Below are positions 33,966 to 41,669 of a stretch of DNA of 64,000 bases, piece after piece. The notes under the pieces were generated by a model. It saw only the letters and a list, made by a program, of their open reading frames with translations. It searched no databases and was not told where the DNA came from. Within the stretch, counting starts at the first letter, position 1; the number at the start of each line of letters is the position of its first letter. Both the position numbers and the translations under genes were made by a program. Source of the stretch: Geobacter sp. FeAm09 (GTDB lineage Bacteria > Desulfobacterota > Desulfuromonadia > Geobacterales > Pseudopelobacteraceae); NCBI RefSeq assembly GCF_008330225.1, contig NZ_CP042466.1:1064501-1128500 (forward strand). The letters run 5' to 3'.

Positions 33966-34211
33966 TTACTTCGCAGCCGGGGCAGCCGGAGCAGCGGCGT
34001 CGGCAGCCGGAGCAGCAGCGTCTTTCTTAGCGGCTTTTTTGGCGGCTTTCTTGGCTTTTTTGGCTTTCTTAGCCGGTTTCTTCACTTCTTTCTTCTCGAC
34101 GGCGGGAGCAGCGGCGTCGGCAGCCGGAGCAGCGGCGTCGGCGGCGAAAACAACGGCGGAGAAGGACAGGGCAACGATAGCGGCTACGATGGTGGAGAGA
34201 ACTTTTTTCAT
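33966..34211 (-). CDS. Ala/Lys-rich exported protein
   Basis: 81 residues. Signal peptide MKKVLSTIVAAIVALSFSAVVFA, then AADAAAPAADAAAPA, a Lys-rich histone-H1-like core (KKPAKKAKKAKKAAKKAAKK) and a mirrored AAAPAADAAAPAAPAAK tail. The sequence is repetitive at the DNA level. Such peptides are probably periplasmic and polycationic; function unknown. The ORF could extend upstream to 34379 but the signal peptide fixes the start. Confidence 0.75.
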   Translation of the reverse strand: MKKVLSTIVAAIVALSFSAVVFAADAAAPAADAAAPAVEKKEVKKPAKKAKKAKKAAKKAAKKDAAAPAADAAAPAAPAAK

Positions 34212-34440
34212 GAGATAATGCCTCCAGATGGATTTTAACGTGCTTCTTGCCCGTCTAAAAAGCATTATCAGTGCCAACAATGATTGCAGACGTAACATGC
34301 CAGTATTTAAAGGATTAAATGTTGTGCCCGGTTTGCGTCCGGCGCTCCGCAACCCTAAATCATCCCGGGCATACCCCATTTAAGGTGCGACCCTCGGGGA
34401 GGCTCATGCGGGGGCATGCGGCATTCCGGAGATCGGGCCG

Positions 34441-34824
34441 TTACGCCCCCCGCTGCGCCTCCATGATCTGCGGCAGGTTGATCTCGATCCAGTCCGCCAG
34501 CGCCTCCACCTTGCGGCCGATCTCCTCTCCCATGGGGGTCAGGGAATACTCCACATGGGGCGGCACCACCGGCAGGGACACCCGGCGGACGAAGCCGTCT
34601 TTTTCCAGGCATTGCAGCGTCTGGGCCAGCATCTTCTCGCTCACCCCGCCCACCTTGCGCCGCAGGTCGCTGAAACGGTGCGTGCCCGCCATCAGGGCCA
34701 CCAGCACCAGCACCCCCCAGCGGCTGGTGACGTGCTTGAGGATCTCCCGCGAGGGGCATTCCACGGCAAAGATCTCTCCCCGCCGCAGCAGTTCCGCCAG
34801 TTTTGAAGGTTTTGTTTGTGTCAT
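34441..34824 (-). CDS. HxlR family transcriptional regulator (QorR/YtfH-like)
   Basis: 127 residues. CPSREILKHVTSRWGVLVLVAL is the family-defining segment with the conserved Cys that senses quinones or electrophiles in relatives; the winged helix contains RFSDLRRKVGGVSEKMLAQTLQ and GFVRR..PVVPPHVEYSLT. It is divergent from a QorB-like oxidoreductase gene, the same arrangement as the known ytfH/ytfG-type pairs, so it most likely represses both. Confidence 0.88.
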   Translation of the reverse strand: MTQTKPSKLAELLRRGEIFAVECPSREILKHVTSRWGVLVLVALMAGTHRFSDLRRKVGGVSEKMLAQTLQCLEKDGFVRRVSLPVVPPHVEYSLTPMGEEIGRKVEALADWIEINLPQIMEAQRGA

Positions 34825-34847
34825 TACACTTACCTTTTTGTGCGTAC

Positions 34848-34860
34848 TTACTAAAAGTAA
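34848..34860. promoter_or_regulatory. Perfect palindrome, likely HxlR operator
   Basis: TTACT-AAA-AGTAA lies between the HxlR regulator and the QorB-like gene, with GTAC and TGTAC flanking it. A single palindromic site in a divergent promoter region fits binding of a dimeric HxlR repressor controlling both directions. Confidence 0.6.
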
Positions 34861-34919
34861 TTGTACATGATATGGTGAAGCCATACAAGACATCAATCAC
34901 CGTTGAAAGGAGTTTCATC

Positions 34920-35768
34920 ATGATCGTCGTCACCGGAGCTACCGGCCAATTGGGCCGTCTGGTCATCGCAGCGCTGTTGAAGAAGGTACCCGCAGGGGAG
35001 ATCGTCGCCGCCGTGCGCAACGTGGACAAGGCCAGGGACATTGCCGCCCTGGGCGTGCAGGTGCGCCAGGCGGACTACAGCCAGCCCGCTGCGTGGGACG
35101 GGGCGTTGAAGGGCGCGGACAAGCTGCTTTTGATCTCGTCCAGCGAGGTGGGACAGCGCGCGTCCCAGCACCGTACGGTCATCGACGCCGCCAAGCGGGC
35201 AGGGGTGAAATTCATCGCCTACACCAGCCTGCTCCATGCCGATACCTCGGTGCTGGGGCTGGCCGCCGAACATAGGGAGACCGAGGCCATGCTCGCCGCC
35301 TCCGGGATTCCCTTTGCCCTGTTGCGCAACGGCTGGTATACCGAGAACTACACGGCGGGCGTGCCTGCCGCCCTCTCGCTTGGCGCGGTGTACGGCTGCG
35401 CGGGCGACGGCCGCATCTCCTCCGCCGCGCGGGCCGACTATGCGGCAGCGGCGGCGGCCGTACTGACCGCGGACGGCCAGGCGGGCCGGGTGTACGAGCT
35501 GGCCGGCGACACCGCCTATACCCTGACGGAACTTGCCGCGGAGATCTCACGCCAGAGCGGTAAAAACATCGGTTACGTGAACCTGGCGGAGGCCGACTAC
35601 AAGGGAGCGCTGCTGAAAGCGGGGCTACCGGAGCCGATTGCCGAGCTGTTGGCCAATTCGGACAGCGGGGCCGCCACAGGGGCGCTGTTCGACGACGGCG
35701 GCCAGTTGGGCCGGCTGATCGGCCGGGCCACCACGCCCCTGGCCACGACGGTTGGGGCGGCGCTGTAG
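34920..35768 (+). CDS. NAD(P)H-binding oxidoreductase, QorB/NmrA-like SDR
   Basis: 282 residues. Rossmann motif VTGATGQLGRLVIAALL at the N-terminus, QADYSQPAAWDGALKGADKLLLIS (NmrA-like second motif), and a C-terminal region with GYVNLAEADYKGALLKAGLP typical of QorB/YtfG. These atypical short-chain dehydrogenases reduce quinones with NADPH. It has a strong ribosome site (GAAAGGAGTTTC) and is divergent from the HxlR regulator, which probably controls it in response to electrophiles. Confidence 0.85.
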   Translation: MIVVTGATGQLGRLVIAALLKKVPAGEIVAAVRNVDKARDIAALGVQVRQADYSQPAAWDGALKGADKLLLISSSEVGQRASQHRTVIDAAKRAGVKFIAYTSLLHADTSVLGLAAEHRETEAMLAASGIPFALLRNGWYTENYTAGVPAALSLGAVYGCAGDGRISSAARADYAAAAAAVLTADGQAGRVYELAGDTAYTLTELAAEISRQSGKNIGYVNLAEADYKGALLKAGLPEPIAELLANSDSGAATGALFDDGGQLGRLIGRATTPLATTVGAAL

Positions 35769-35820
35769 CAGGGAAACGGGGCGCGGACAAATTGCGCCAT
35801 CGTGCCGTGCCACTTTTTTT

Positions 35821-35969
35821 GCATCAAAATGACACAATCTGCGGCACCCGGGTCTGTCCCGGGTGCCTTTTTTAATGTGAAATCAAGGGGCTAGGGGATC
35901 GGCGGTTTTGTGGTAATTTTTTTAACACTTTGAAATTGCATTGAAATACGATGTTTGGGGGTGTAGAAA
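35821..35969 (+). repeat. Intergenic element, copy C
   Basis: GCATCAAAATGACAC (35821-35835), hairpin GGCACCCGGG/CCCGGGTGCC (35843-35867) with six T, AATGTGA, dyad GGTAA-TTTTT-TTAAC (35912-35926), GAAATTGC, TTGAAA (35941-35946), 17 bp, TAGAAA (35964-35969). Same layout as copies A and B. The hairpin terminates the QorB-like gene; the promoter-like end points to the LysE gene 75 bp on. Confidence 0.7.
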
Positions 35970-36043
35970 GGGCGGGAAGGTGTGTGCGCCGGTTCTCATG
36001 AACTGTGACGCGAAAAGCGCCGTCATTGTTCCGGAGATACCGC

Positions 36044-36658
36044 ATGATCAGCGCTGAATTCCTCGTCACCTCGCTCATTGTCGTTCTGGTCCCCGGCACC
36101 GGGGTTATCTTTACGGTGTCCACCGGCATTACCCAGGGGCGCAAAGCCAGCTTTTATGCGGCGCTCGGCTGTACCGCCGGGATTATTCCCCATCTTGCGG
36201 CAACCATCCTCGGCCTTGCCGCCGTCATGCACACCGGCGCGCTGGCGTTCCAGACCCTGAAATACGCTGGGGTGGCGTACCTGCTGTACATCGCCTACGG
36301 CACCTGGCGCGACACCTCCGTCTTTGCCCTGGATAGCGTTTCGCCCCGGAGCACGGCGCTGTCCCTGGTGGTCAAGGCGTTCATGCTCAACATCCTCAAT
36401 CCCAAGCTGACCATCTTTTTCCTGGCGTTTTTGCCGCAGTTCGTGACGCCGGGTGCCGCGGGTTCTCTCCCGCAGCTTCTGCTGTTAAGCGGCGTCTTCA
36501 TGGCCATGACCTTTGTGGTGTTCGTCGTCTATGGGCTTTTGGCCAATGCCTTTCGCACCACGGTCATCACCTCCGAACCGGTCCAGGCATGGTTGCGCCG
36601 GAGTTTTGCCGCCGCCTTTGCCGGGTTGGGGGCGCATTTGGCGTTTTCCGAAAAGTAG
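36044..36658 (+). CDS. LysE/RhtB family amino-acid exporter
   Basis: 204 residues, six predicted membrane helices. FLVTSLIVVLVPGTGVIFTVSTG and GRKASFYAALGCTAG are the N-terminal hallmarks of the LysE/RhtB family; MLNILNPKLTIFFLAFLPQFV is the conserved helix-4 motif. Exports amino acids or homoserine lactone-like solutes by proton antiport; substrate unknown. Start chosen after CCGGAGATACCGC. Preceded by intergenic element copy C with a promoter-like sequence. Confidence 0.88.
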   Translation: MISAEFLVTSLIVVLVPGTGVIFTVSTGITQGRKASFYAALGCTAGIIPHLAATILGLAAVMHTGALAFQTLKYAGVAYLLYIAYGTWRDTSVFALDSVSPRSTALSLVVKAFMLNILNPKLTIFFLAFLPQFVTPGAAGSLPQLLLLSGVFMAMTFVVFVVYGLLANAFRTTVITSEPVQAWLRRSFAAAFAGLGAHLAFSEK

Positions 36659-36757
36659 AGGCGTTTGCGGGGGCGGGAGTTGTGTTTCCGGATTCTGGCG
36701 TTGAGATTTTAAGGAGCCGCTCTTATGTGGGTTTCCTTGACTGCACGGAGAGAAACT

Positions 36758-37033
36758 ATGGGGAATCTGTTCAGGTTTTTTGGCGTATTTGTCGTGTGTT
36801 GCAGTATTTGCAGTTGCGGAATACTGATGGAAACCGATAGGGGAAGCTTCGAGGTTGGCAAAGATGATGGTGAACTTCATGAGAATCATATGGACCCAAG
36901 TCGGATTAACAAAAAAATGGAAGATAAACTAATTGCTGAATCGGTACAAAAGTTTGAAGAACAAAATAAAATTGAAGAGGCTGCCAGAGCTAAAAAGTTG
37001 AACGATTTGATTGATAAAGGATTGAACAAATAG
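36758..37033 (+). CDS. Small lipoprotein with charged coiled coil, low-GC
   Basis: 91 residues. Signal peptide with lipobox ICSC, mature chain charged and helical (KFEEQNKIEEAARAKKLNDLI). Base composition is AT-rich against neighbours. The upstream ATG at 36725 adds a non-signal segment and is disfavoured. No family recognised. Confidence 0.6.
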   Translation: MGNLFRFFGVFVVCCSICSCGILMETDRGSFEVGKDDGELHENHMDPSRINKKMEDKLIAESVQKFEEQNKIEEAARAKKLNDLIDKGLNK

Positions 37034-37090
37034 ATATTTGCAAAACCATAAGTGATGTTCTTGTCTAATAAACTACCATGGAGGCTGATT

Positions 37091-37630
37091 GTGAGAAACA
37101 TTTTGTGCTTGCTTGTCATCGTCGTTTCATCTGTAGCGGCCGGTTGCGCCAGTTCGGTGCCTTCCGCAGAATTCAAGAAGCCGATTGCCGATGCCATGCG
37201 TCTGTGTGCCACTGACGAGGCCATTATCAAGTTGACTACGGCAGAAGATGTTTCCATTGACGATCCTTCTCGCCAGCGTTTGGAAAGCCGCTTGCAACAG
37301 GCAATTCAGAACAAGAAAAAAGCGGTGCAATGCAAAAGCGATGTAAAACGCATCTTTGTTCTTAATTCCAGGATTACCCGTTATGAACCCGGAAGTGAGT
37401 TTGCCCGCTTTATGCTGGCGGGGTTGGGGCAGATACATATTGATGGGAGTTTCGTATTGAGCCTCCCGCCCGATGAAGCTTCAGCAGCAGAATTTTTCCT
37501 TACGAAAACTTTTGCATGGGGCGGCATGTATGGCGCATTGACAAAGATCACCGACATTGAGCCAGTTTTTGCTGAAGGGGTGGCTGATGCGATCATAGCC
37601 CAGGCAGCAGAGGAGGCTGAAAAGAAATAG
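37091..37630 (+). CDS. DUF4410-like lipoprotein
   Basis: 179 residues. GTG start chosen because GGAGG sits exactly 7 bases upstream and the signal peptide begins there (VRNILCLLVIVVSSVAAGC, lipobox VAAGC). ITRYEPGSEFARFMLAGLGQIHIDGSFVL fits the DUF4410 core (a Gly-rich amphipathic region in periplasmic lipoproteins). Function unknown. Lower GC than average and following another lower-GC lipoprotein gene. Confidence 0.65.
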   Translation: MRNILCLLVIVVSSVAAGCASSVPSAEFKKPIADAMRLCATDEAIIKLTTAEDVSIDDPSRQRLESRLQQAIQNKKKAVQCKSDVKRIFVLNSRITRYEPGSEFARFMLAGLGQIHIDGSFVLSLPPDEASAAEFFLTKTFAWGGMYGALTKITDIEPVFAEGVADAIIAQAAEEAEKK

Positions 37631-37689
37631 AAACCCTGAAGGGGCAGCTCTCCAAAATTCAAATTTGAGATTTGGGGACATAACCCCCT

Positions 37690-37760
37690 ATGACTTCCTT
37701 TGATTTTATTAACACTCTGATTTTACGTTGGAATTGTTTGGGGGTATGGAAGGGGAGGGC
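37690..37760 (+). repeat. Partial intergenic element, copy D
   Basis: TTAAC (37709-37713) followed 19 bp later by TTGGAA (37728-37733) and GTTTGGGGGTATGGAAGG resembles the right-hand part of copies B and C, but the left dyad arm, hairpin and pre-terminator motif are absent. It lies 85 bp before the outer-membrane protein gene. Confidence 0.4.
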
Positions 37761-37842
37761 TGGCGCATGGGTGCTTTTTGCCGGTTTTGGTGAGAGTGGA
37801 GCCCTTAAATTCAGGACTTTTCAGGAAAAGGAGATGATCCGC

Positions 37843-38490
37843 ATGAAGTTGCTGTCCGTAATGTTTGCCGCCGTTGTTGCCGCCATGTTTGCCACCGCAG
37901 CCTTTGCCTCCGATGCCGGGCCGTACGTCAGCGTCGGTGCCGGCGTATTTGTGGTCCCTGACTCCGAGGTAAATAACTCGTTGGGGAACTATCAACTCTC
38001 CTACGATACCGGCTATTCGGTCAGTGGTGCAGTGGGCTATGCCTTTGACGTCAATCTCCGAACCGAGCTTGAGGTGGCCTATCGGCATGCGGACACGAAT
38101 GCTCTCAAAGTGGGCGGCGATAGCGTGCATTATCTGAGCGATATCACGTCCGTGTCGGTTCTGGCCAATCTCTTCTACGATGTGAAGCTGCCCCACGGCG
38201 TGACACCTTATCTCGGCGGAGGCCTCGGCGTCGCTTTTATCGATACGAAACGAGACAATGTCTATTTCGTGGATGTGAGTACTGTGTCGAATCTCAATGC
38301 CGGCACGTCGGACAGGGTGCTGGCGTATCAGCTTGGCTGCGGGATCGCCTATGCCGTGACCCCTAGAATAAGCCTGGATGCGGGGTACCGTTATTTTGCA
38401 ACCGATGATGTTGCCGTTAACACCTTATCGGACGGAAAACAGGAATTCGCGACCCATATCGGCCAGATGGCGATACGTTACAGGTTCTGA
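37843..38490 (+). CDS. Outer-membrane beta-barrel protein
   Basis: 215 residues. Signal peptide ending TAAFASDA. The mature part alternates hydrophobic and polar residues in eight-strand style: GPYVSVGAGVFVVPD, TGYSVSGAVGYAFD, RTELEVAYRHADTN, VSVLANLFYDV, PYLGGGLGVAF, YQLGCGIAYAV, SLDAGYRYFAT and a final strand ending AIRYRF (terminal Phe, a barrel-insertion signal). Fits the small OmpA/Opa-like porin-fold family. AAAAGGAG lies 9 bases before the ATG at 37843; ATG 37834 is possible. Confidence 0.85.
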   Translation: MKLLSVMFAAVVAAMFATAAFASDAGPYVSVGAGVFVVPDSEVNNSLGNYQLSYDTGYSVSGAVGYAFDVNLRTELEVAYRHADTNALKVGGDSVHYLSDITSVSVLANLFYDVKLPHGVTPYLGGGLGVAFIDTKRDNVYFVDVSTVSNLNAGTSDRVLAYQLGCGIAYAVTPRISLDAGYRYFATDDVAVNTLSDGKQEFATHIGQMAIRYRF

Positions 38491-38540
38491 TTGCTTTCTA
38501 GGGATTGACTAAGTGGATTGAACATAGAGGGAATATAGTT

Positions 38541-38589
38541 GGGGTCGTGTCTACATTCCACATTTCATGTAGAATGTAGACACGACCCC
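38541..38589. repeat. Perfect 18-bp inverted repeat (REP-like)
   Basis: GGGGTCGTGTCTACATTC, 13-base loop, GAATGTAGACACGACCCC. Palindromes with GGGGTC..GTCTACATT arms occur as REP-like sequences tied to REP-associated transposases in other bacteria; no transposase gene is in the window. It may also terminate the outer-membrane protein gene. Confidence 0.65.
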
Positions 38590-38755
38590 ATAACTTTCCA
38601 CAGCAGCAATCAGCTAAAAGGAACGAAGGGTGTGGGACTCCAATCTTCAATATTTAAATTTGGGGATTTGACCCAATAGCCTATTTTTACCAATTACCAT
38701 CTTCTGCCGGGCGAGCGCTATAACGAGTTCTCGTTTCGGCGTATTATCCCTCTTT

Positions 38756-39097
38756 TTATAGCAACACTCTGTAATCCACATCCAGCGCGGTTGCCAACTT
38801 TTTAGCCGTCTCCCTGCCAATAGGACGTTTGCCTTGTTCCATCTCGGAAATATGCCGTTGGGGAATCCCCGTCAGTTCCGACAACCTAGTCTGAGTCATC
38901 TCAGCTTTACTCCTGGCGCCTCGCAGAATTGAAGCCGGAATGCTGCCGCGTCGTCCTGCCACCTCGCGCCACGGAATAGATTCAGAATTTTCCAGGGCCT
39001 CCGCATATTTTGTGATGGAAGCAACGTTCGCCGGATGCACCATGAGGTGCAATGGAACCAGATTTTCAGTACGGGGCTTTTTCGTGAGTGCCTGCAT
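38756..39097 (-). CDS. HigA-like XRE antitoxin
   Basis: 113 residues. HTH_XRE core: ARSKAEMTQTRLSELTGIPQRHISEMEQGKRPIGRETAKKLATALDV. The N-terminal 50 residues are an extension found in antitoxins that follow RelE/HigB-type toxins. Its start lies inside the 3-prime end of the toxin gene (32-bp overlap), so translation is coupled. Confidence 0.85.
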   Translation of the reverse strand: MQALTKKPRTENLVPLHLMVHPANVASITKYAEALENSESIPWREVAGRRGSIPASILRGARSKAEMTQTRLSELTGIPQRHISEMEQGKRPIGRETAKKLATALDVDYRVLL

Positions 39098-39350
39098 ATA
39101 TCACCTCAATCAGTTTTATCGTGTCGTCAGCTTCTTCCCATACGGCAACGTAGGTAGGTTTCCCTGTCTTGATATGACAGTGATGCTGCCGTTTCCTGCC
39201 TTCCAACTTGGAATAGTTCTTCCAATTACCGCGTATCGGGCCGAAGTGCTCAATCTCCGCGGCAAGGAGGTCAAGCCGGTCTTGAACGCTGGGCGGCAGG
39301 TTATGGTATTGTTTCTCTGCCTTCTTGCTGTATGTGACGGTCCACGGCAT
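39066..39350 (-). CDS. HigB/RelE-like toxin
   Basis: 94 residues. MPWTVTYSKKAEKQYHNLPPSVQDRLDLL and NWKNYSKLEGRKRQHHCHIKTGKPTYVAVWE fit the RelE/ParE fold of ribosome-dependent mRNA interferases, with KYHH-like basic residues in the catalytic region. Toxin-first order is as in HigBA. On the minus strand TTGACG and TATAGT (39355-39360) spaced 16 bp lie only 4 bases before the ATG, so the message is probably leaderless; AGTA-CTA-TACT overlaps it as a likely operator. Confidence 0.85.
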   Translation of the reverse strand: MPWTVTYSKKAEKQYHNLPPSVQDRLDLLAAEIEHFGPIRGNWKNYSKLEGRKRQHHCHIKTGKPTYVAVWEEADDTIKLIEVIYAGTHEKAPY

Positions 39351-39580
39351 GAGTACTATACTAAAAAACTGTATAACGTCAAGGTTCGAATATTCCAGGT
39401 GGGCACCAAAATCCCTTCAATTCTGCATTCTTCACTGATCTCTCCGCACCACTACTAAAAATCGACTCTCACCCACCCCCCAGCACTTTTGGGGAAAGAC
39501 CCCGGGGTTGCGGCATGGACGCAATCCCGGTTTTCTGTTTTTATGGCCCTACGATCACAACACGTCACGGGAGGCCGAAT

Positions 39581-39772
39581 ATGTGCGGAGGAGGAGTGCC
39601 CAGCGCGCCGGTGGTAACCCCGGCGCCGGAAGAACAGGATGCCGGGGTGGTGGCGGCCAGGGACAGCGAACGGCTGCGCCGGAGAATGGCGGCCAGCAAC
39701 ACGATCCTGACCGGAGCCCAGGGGGTGACCACCCAGGCCCCCACGATCAGCAAGACACTGTTGGGACAGTGA
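39581..39772 (+). CDS. Small phage structural-region protein
   Basis: 63 residues. MCGGGVPSAPVVTPAPEEQD, a Gln/Asp segment and ILTGAQGVTTQAPTISKTLLGQ; such small proteins often precede the connector gene in podovirus-type prophages. Strong ribosome site ACGGGAGGCCGAAT. First gene of the deleted prophage. Confidence 0.6.
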   Translation: MCGGGVPSAPVVTPAPEEQDAGVVAARDSERLRRRMAASNTILTGAQGVTTQAPTISKTLLGQ

Positions 39773-39843
39773 TCCCAGGCTGATCCGGGGTCAATTGGCA
39801 TTACATCAAACAAGCACCGTCGCGACGACAGGAGCGCATTGCA

Positions 39844-40419
39844 ATGGCAGAAGAATCGGTACGCGAGCAGGTCACCAGGCGGCTGGGAGAGCTGAAACAG
39901 GAGCGGAGTTCCTTTATCCCCCATTGGCGGGAGCTCACTGATTTCCTCTCCCCCCGCACGGGGCGCTATCTGGTCATCGACCGCAGCAAAGGGGTCAAGG
40001 CCAACGACAAGATCATCAATTCCTGCGCCACCACGGCCCTGCGCACCCTCAAGTCCGGCATGCATGCCGGCATGACCTCCCAGGCCCGCCCCTGGTTCCG
40101 CCTCACCACCGACAACGTGGCGCTGATGGCCTCCGGCGCGGTCAGGCAGTGGCTCTTCGACGTGGAGAACCGCATGCGGGTGGTGTTCTCCCGCTCCAAC
40201 TTCTACAACGTCATGCCCCAGATCTACGGCGCGGCGGCGGGGCACGGCACGGCGGCCCTGATGATCGTGGAGGACGACGAGACCGTGATCCGCTGCTATC
40301 CCTTCCCGGTGGGCTCGTTCATGATCGCCCTGAACGACCGGCTCCGCTGCGACACCCTGTACCGCGAGTTTCCCATGACAAGGCGAATTTCTGGGACAAG
40401 TACCGGTGCGGGGAAATAA
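39844..40419 (+). pseudogene. Truncated phage head-to-tail connector (portal) protein
   Basis: The first ~175 residues match the N-terminal part of the podovirus head-tail connector family (RRLGELKQERSSFIPHWREL, DFLSPRTGRYL, KIINSCATTALRTLKSGMHAGMTSQARPWFRL). The family is usually 500 residues or more. At about 40380 the reading frame leaves the portal sequence and runs 13 codons into the endolysin fragment in another frame before stopping, so a deletion joined the two genes. Confidence 0.8.
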
Positions 40420-40778
40420 CGGACCAAGCCGTGGCCGCCTGGCTCTATGACCATGTGGTCAACGGTGGGGCACGGGGCGCCAGGTGGCTGCAGGAGGCGG
40501 CGGGGGTGGCGGCTGACGGCAAGGTGGGGTCGGCCACCATCGCCGCCATCAACGCCGCTGATCCTGCCGTGCTCCTGCGGGCGGCCGAGGCCGTTGCCGC
40601 CTTCTATCGGCTGGACCGGGCCGCCGCCGACCCGACGCAGGTGCAGTTCCTCCCGTCCTGGCTCCGGCGCGACGGAGTATCGCAGGAGAAGATCGGCACG
40701 GTCATGCAGGCCGCCAAGGACGGGTTGACCTACACCGAGGTCGCCGGGCTCAAGGAGATGATCAAGGCGCGCTCATGA
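40383..40778 (+). pseudogene. C-terminal fragment of a phage endolysin (GH108 with peptidoglycan-binding domain)
   Basis: In the frame opened at 40383: FWDKYRCGEITDQAVAAWLYDHVVN, GARWLQEAAGVAADGKVGSATIAAIN and FLPSWLRRDGVSQEKIG fit the second half of glycosyl hydrolase 108 and its PG_binding_3 module. The N-terminal catalytic start is missing; the fragment is fused out of frame to the portal remnant, so no intact endolysin is made. Confidence 0.75.
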
Positions 40779-40824
40779 CGCGCACAACAACGCAACGCCG
40801 TGCGGCGTAACGGAGACGTGTGGT

Positions 40825-41061
40825 ATGAAAATCATCAAGGACTGTTTGACCGGAATCGATGGACAGACATTTGACGCTGCCCGGGTATACCTGGCGGCAG
40901 GGGTTATTATGTTTCTTCTCTTGGCCGGGTACGCGGTTTACAAGGGACAGCCGTGGACACCGGTGGAATTCGGGACCGGATTCGGCACCCTGCTGGCCGG
41001 TGCCGGCGCGGCCATAAAGCTGAAGGAAAAGACCGAGCCGACGGCAGGAGGCGCGTCATGA
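40825..41061 (+). CDS. Holin-like phage membrane protein
   Basis: 78 residues with two short hydrophobic segments (AARVYLAAGVIMFLLLAGYAVY and FGTGFGTLLAGAGAAIKL). The N-terminus IIKDCLTGIDGQTFDAARV is typical of small lysis-region membrane proteins in podovirus prophages. Holin function is inferred from location just before Rz. Overlaps the Rz gene by 4 bp (ATGA). Confidence 0.6.
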   Translation: MKIIKDCLTGIDGQTFDAARVYLAAGVIMFLLLAGYAVYKGQPWTPVEFGTGFGTLLAGAGAAIKLKEKTEPTAGGAS

Positions 41062-41411
41062 CGGTTGCGACGATAGCCGCCTTGCTGTGGGACAACCGCA
41101 GGATCATGGCCGGTGCCGCAGGGATTGGCGCGCTGGCGGGACTGATCTGGTGGTTCGGTTTTCAGGTGCCTGCTCAGCGGGACCGGCTCCGGATTGAGAA
41201 CAAGACGCTCCAGGAACAGGTTGCAGCCGGACAGGCCGCCATAACGCTACAGGAGGATATACAGCATGGGAGACAGGCCATTGAGGCAGCCACGCAGCAT
41301 CGCATCAGTTCTCTTCGCGCCCAGCCGAAACCTGTTCGTCACGGCGTGCTTGTTCCTGGCGGCCGGTTGTCAGACCTGCCCACCCTGTATCCGGCCCACG
41401 TTGCCCATTGA
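41058..41411 (+). CDS. Rz-like i-spanin
   Basis: 117 residues. N-terminal membrane helix (IMAGAAGIGALAGLIWWFGF), then a long periplasmic coiled coil (RLRIENKTLQEQVAAGQAAITL). This topology is that of inner-membrane spanins, which work with Rz1 to fuse inner and outer membranes at the end of lysis. The Rz1-like gene is nested inside and beyond it in another frame, as in lambda. Confidence 0.7.
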   Translation: MTVATIAALLWDNRRIMAGAAGIGALAGLIWWFGFQVPAQRDRLRIENKTLQEQVAAGQAAITLQEDIQHGRQAIEAATQHRISSLRAQPKPVRHGVLVPGGRLSDLPTLYPAHVAH

Positions 41412-41625
41412 ACCTCACCCGCTCATGGTCGAGGCGGAAACCCTCGACCCCTCGGAACCGGGAGCGGAATACTGCCTGTCGGACAAGGGGCGCATGGCGG
41501 TTTTGACGAACCTGGAGCTCTACCGCGGGGCGCTGGACAAGTGCAATGCCACCATCGAGCGTTACAACGCTACCGCGGTGCCGGCGTCAGGGGAGAAGGC
41601 GCAGAGGCTCGGGGAAAACCGGTAA
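41266..41625 (+). CDS. Rz1-like o-spanin lipoprotein, nested with Rz
   Basis: 119 residues. Lipobox LAAGC followed by QTCPPCIRPTLP (Pro-rich, as expected for Rz1) and a helical tail. AGGAGG lies 10 bases before the ATG. Overlaps the Rz gene by 146 bp in a different frame. Longer than classical Rz1 and with two Cys-containing motifs. Confidence 0.7.
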   Translation: MGDRPLRQPRSIASVLFAPSRNLFVTACLFLAAGCQTCPPCIRPTLPIEPHPLMVEAETLDPSEPGAEYCLSDKGRMAVLTNLELYRGALDKCNATIERYNATAVPASGEKAQRLGENR

Positions 41626-41669
41626 CGGCGTTTCTCCACGCCACCGTTTTCAGGAATGCGGCTCCGCTG

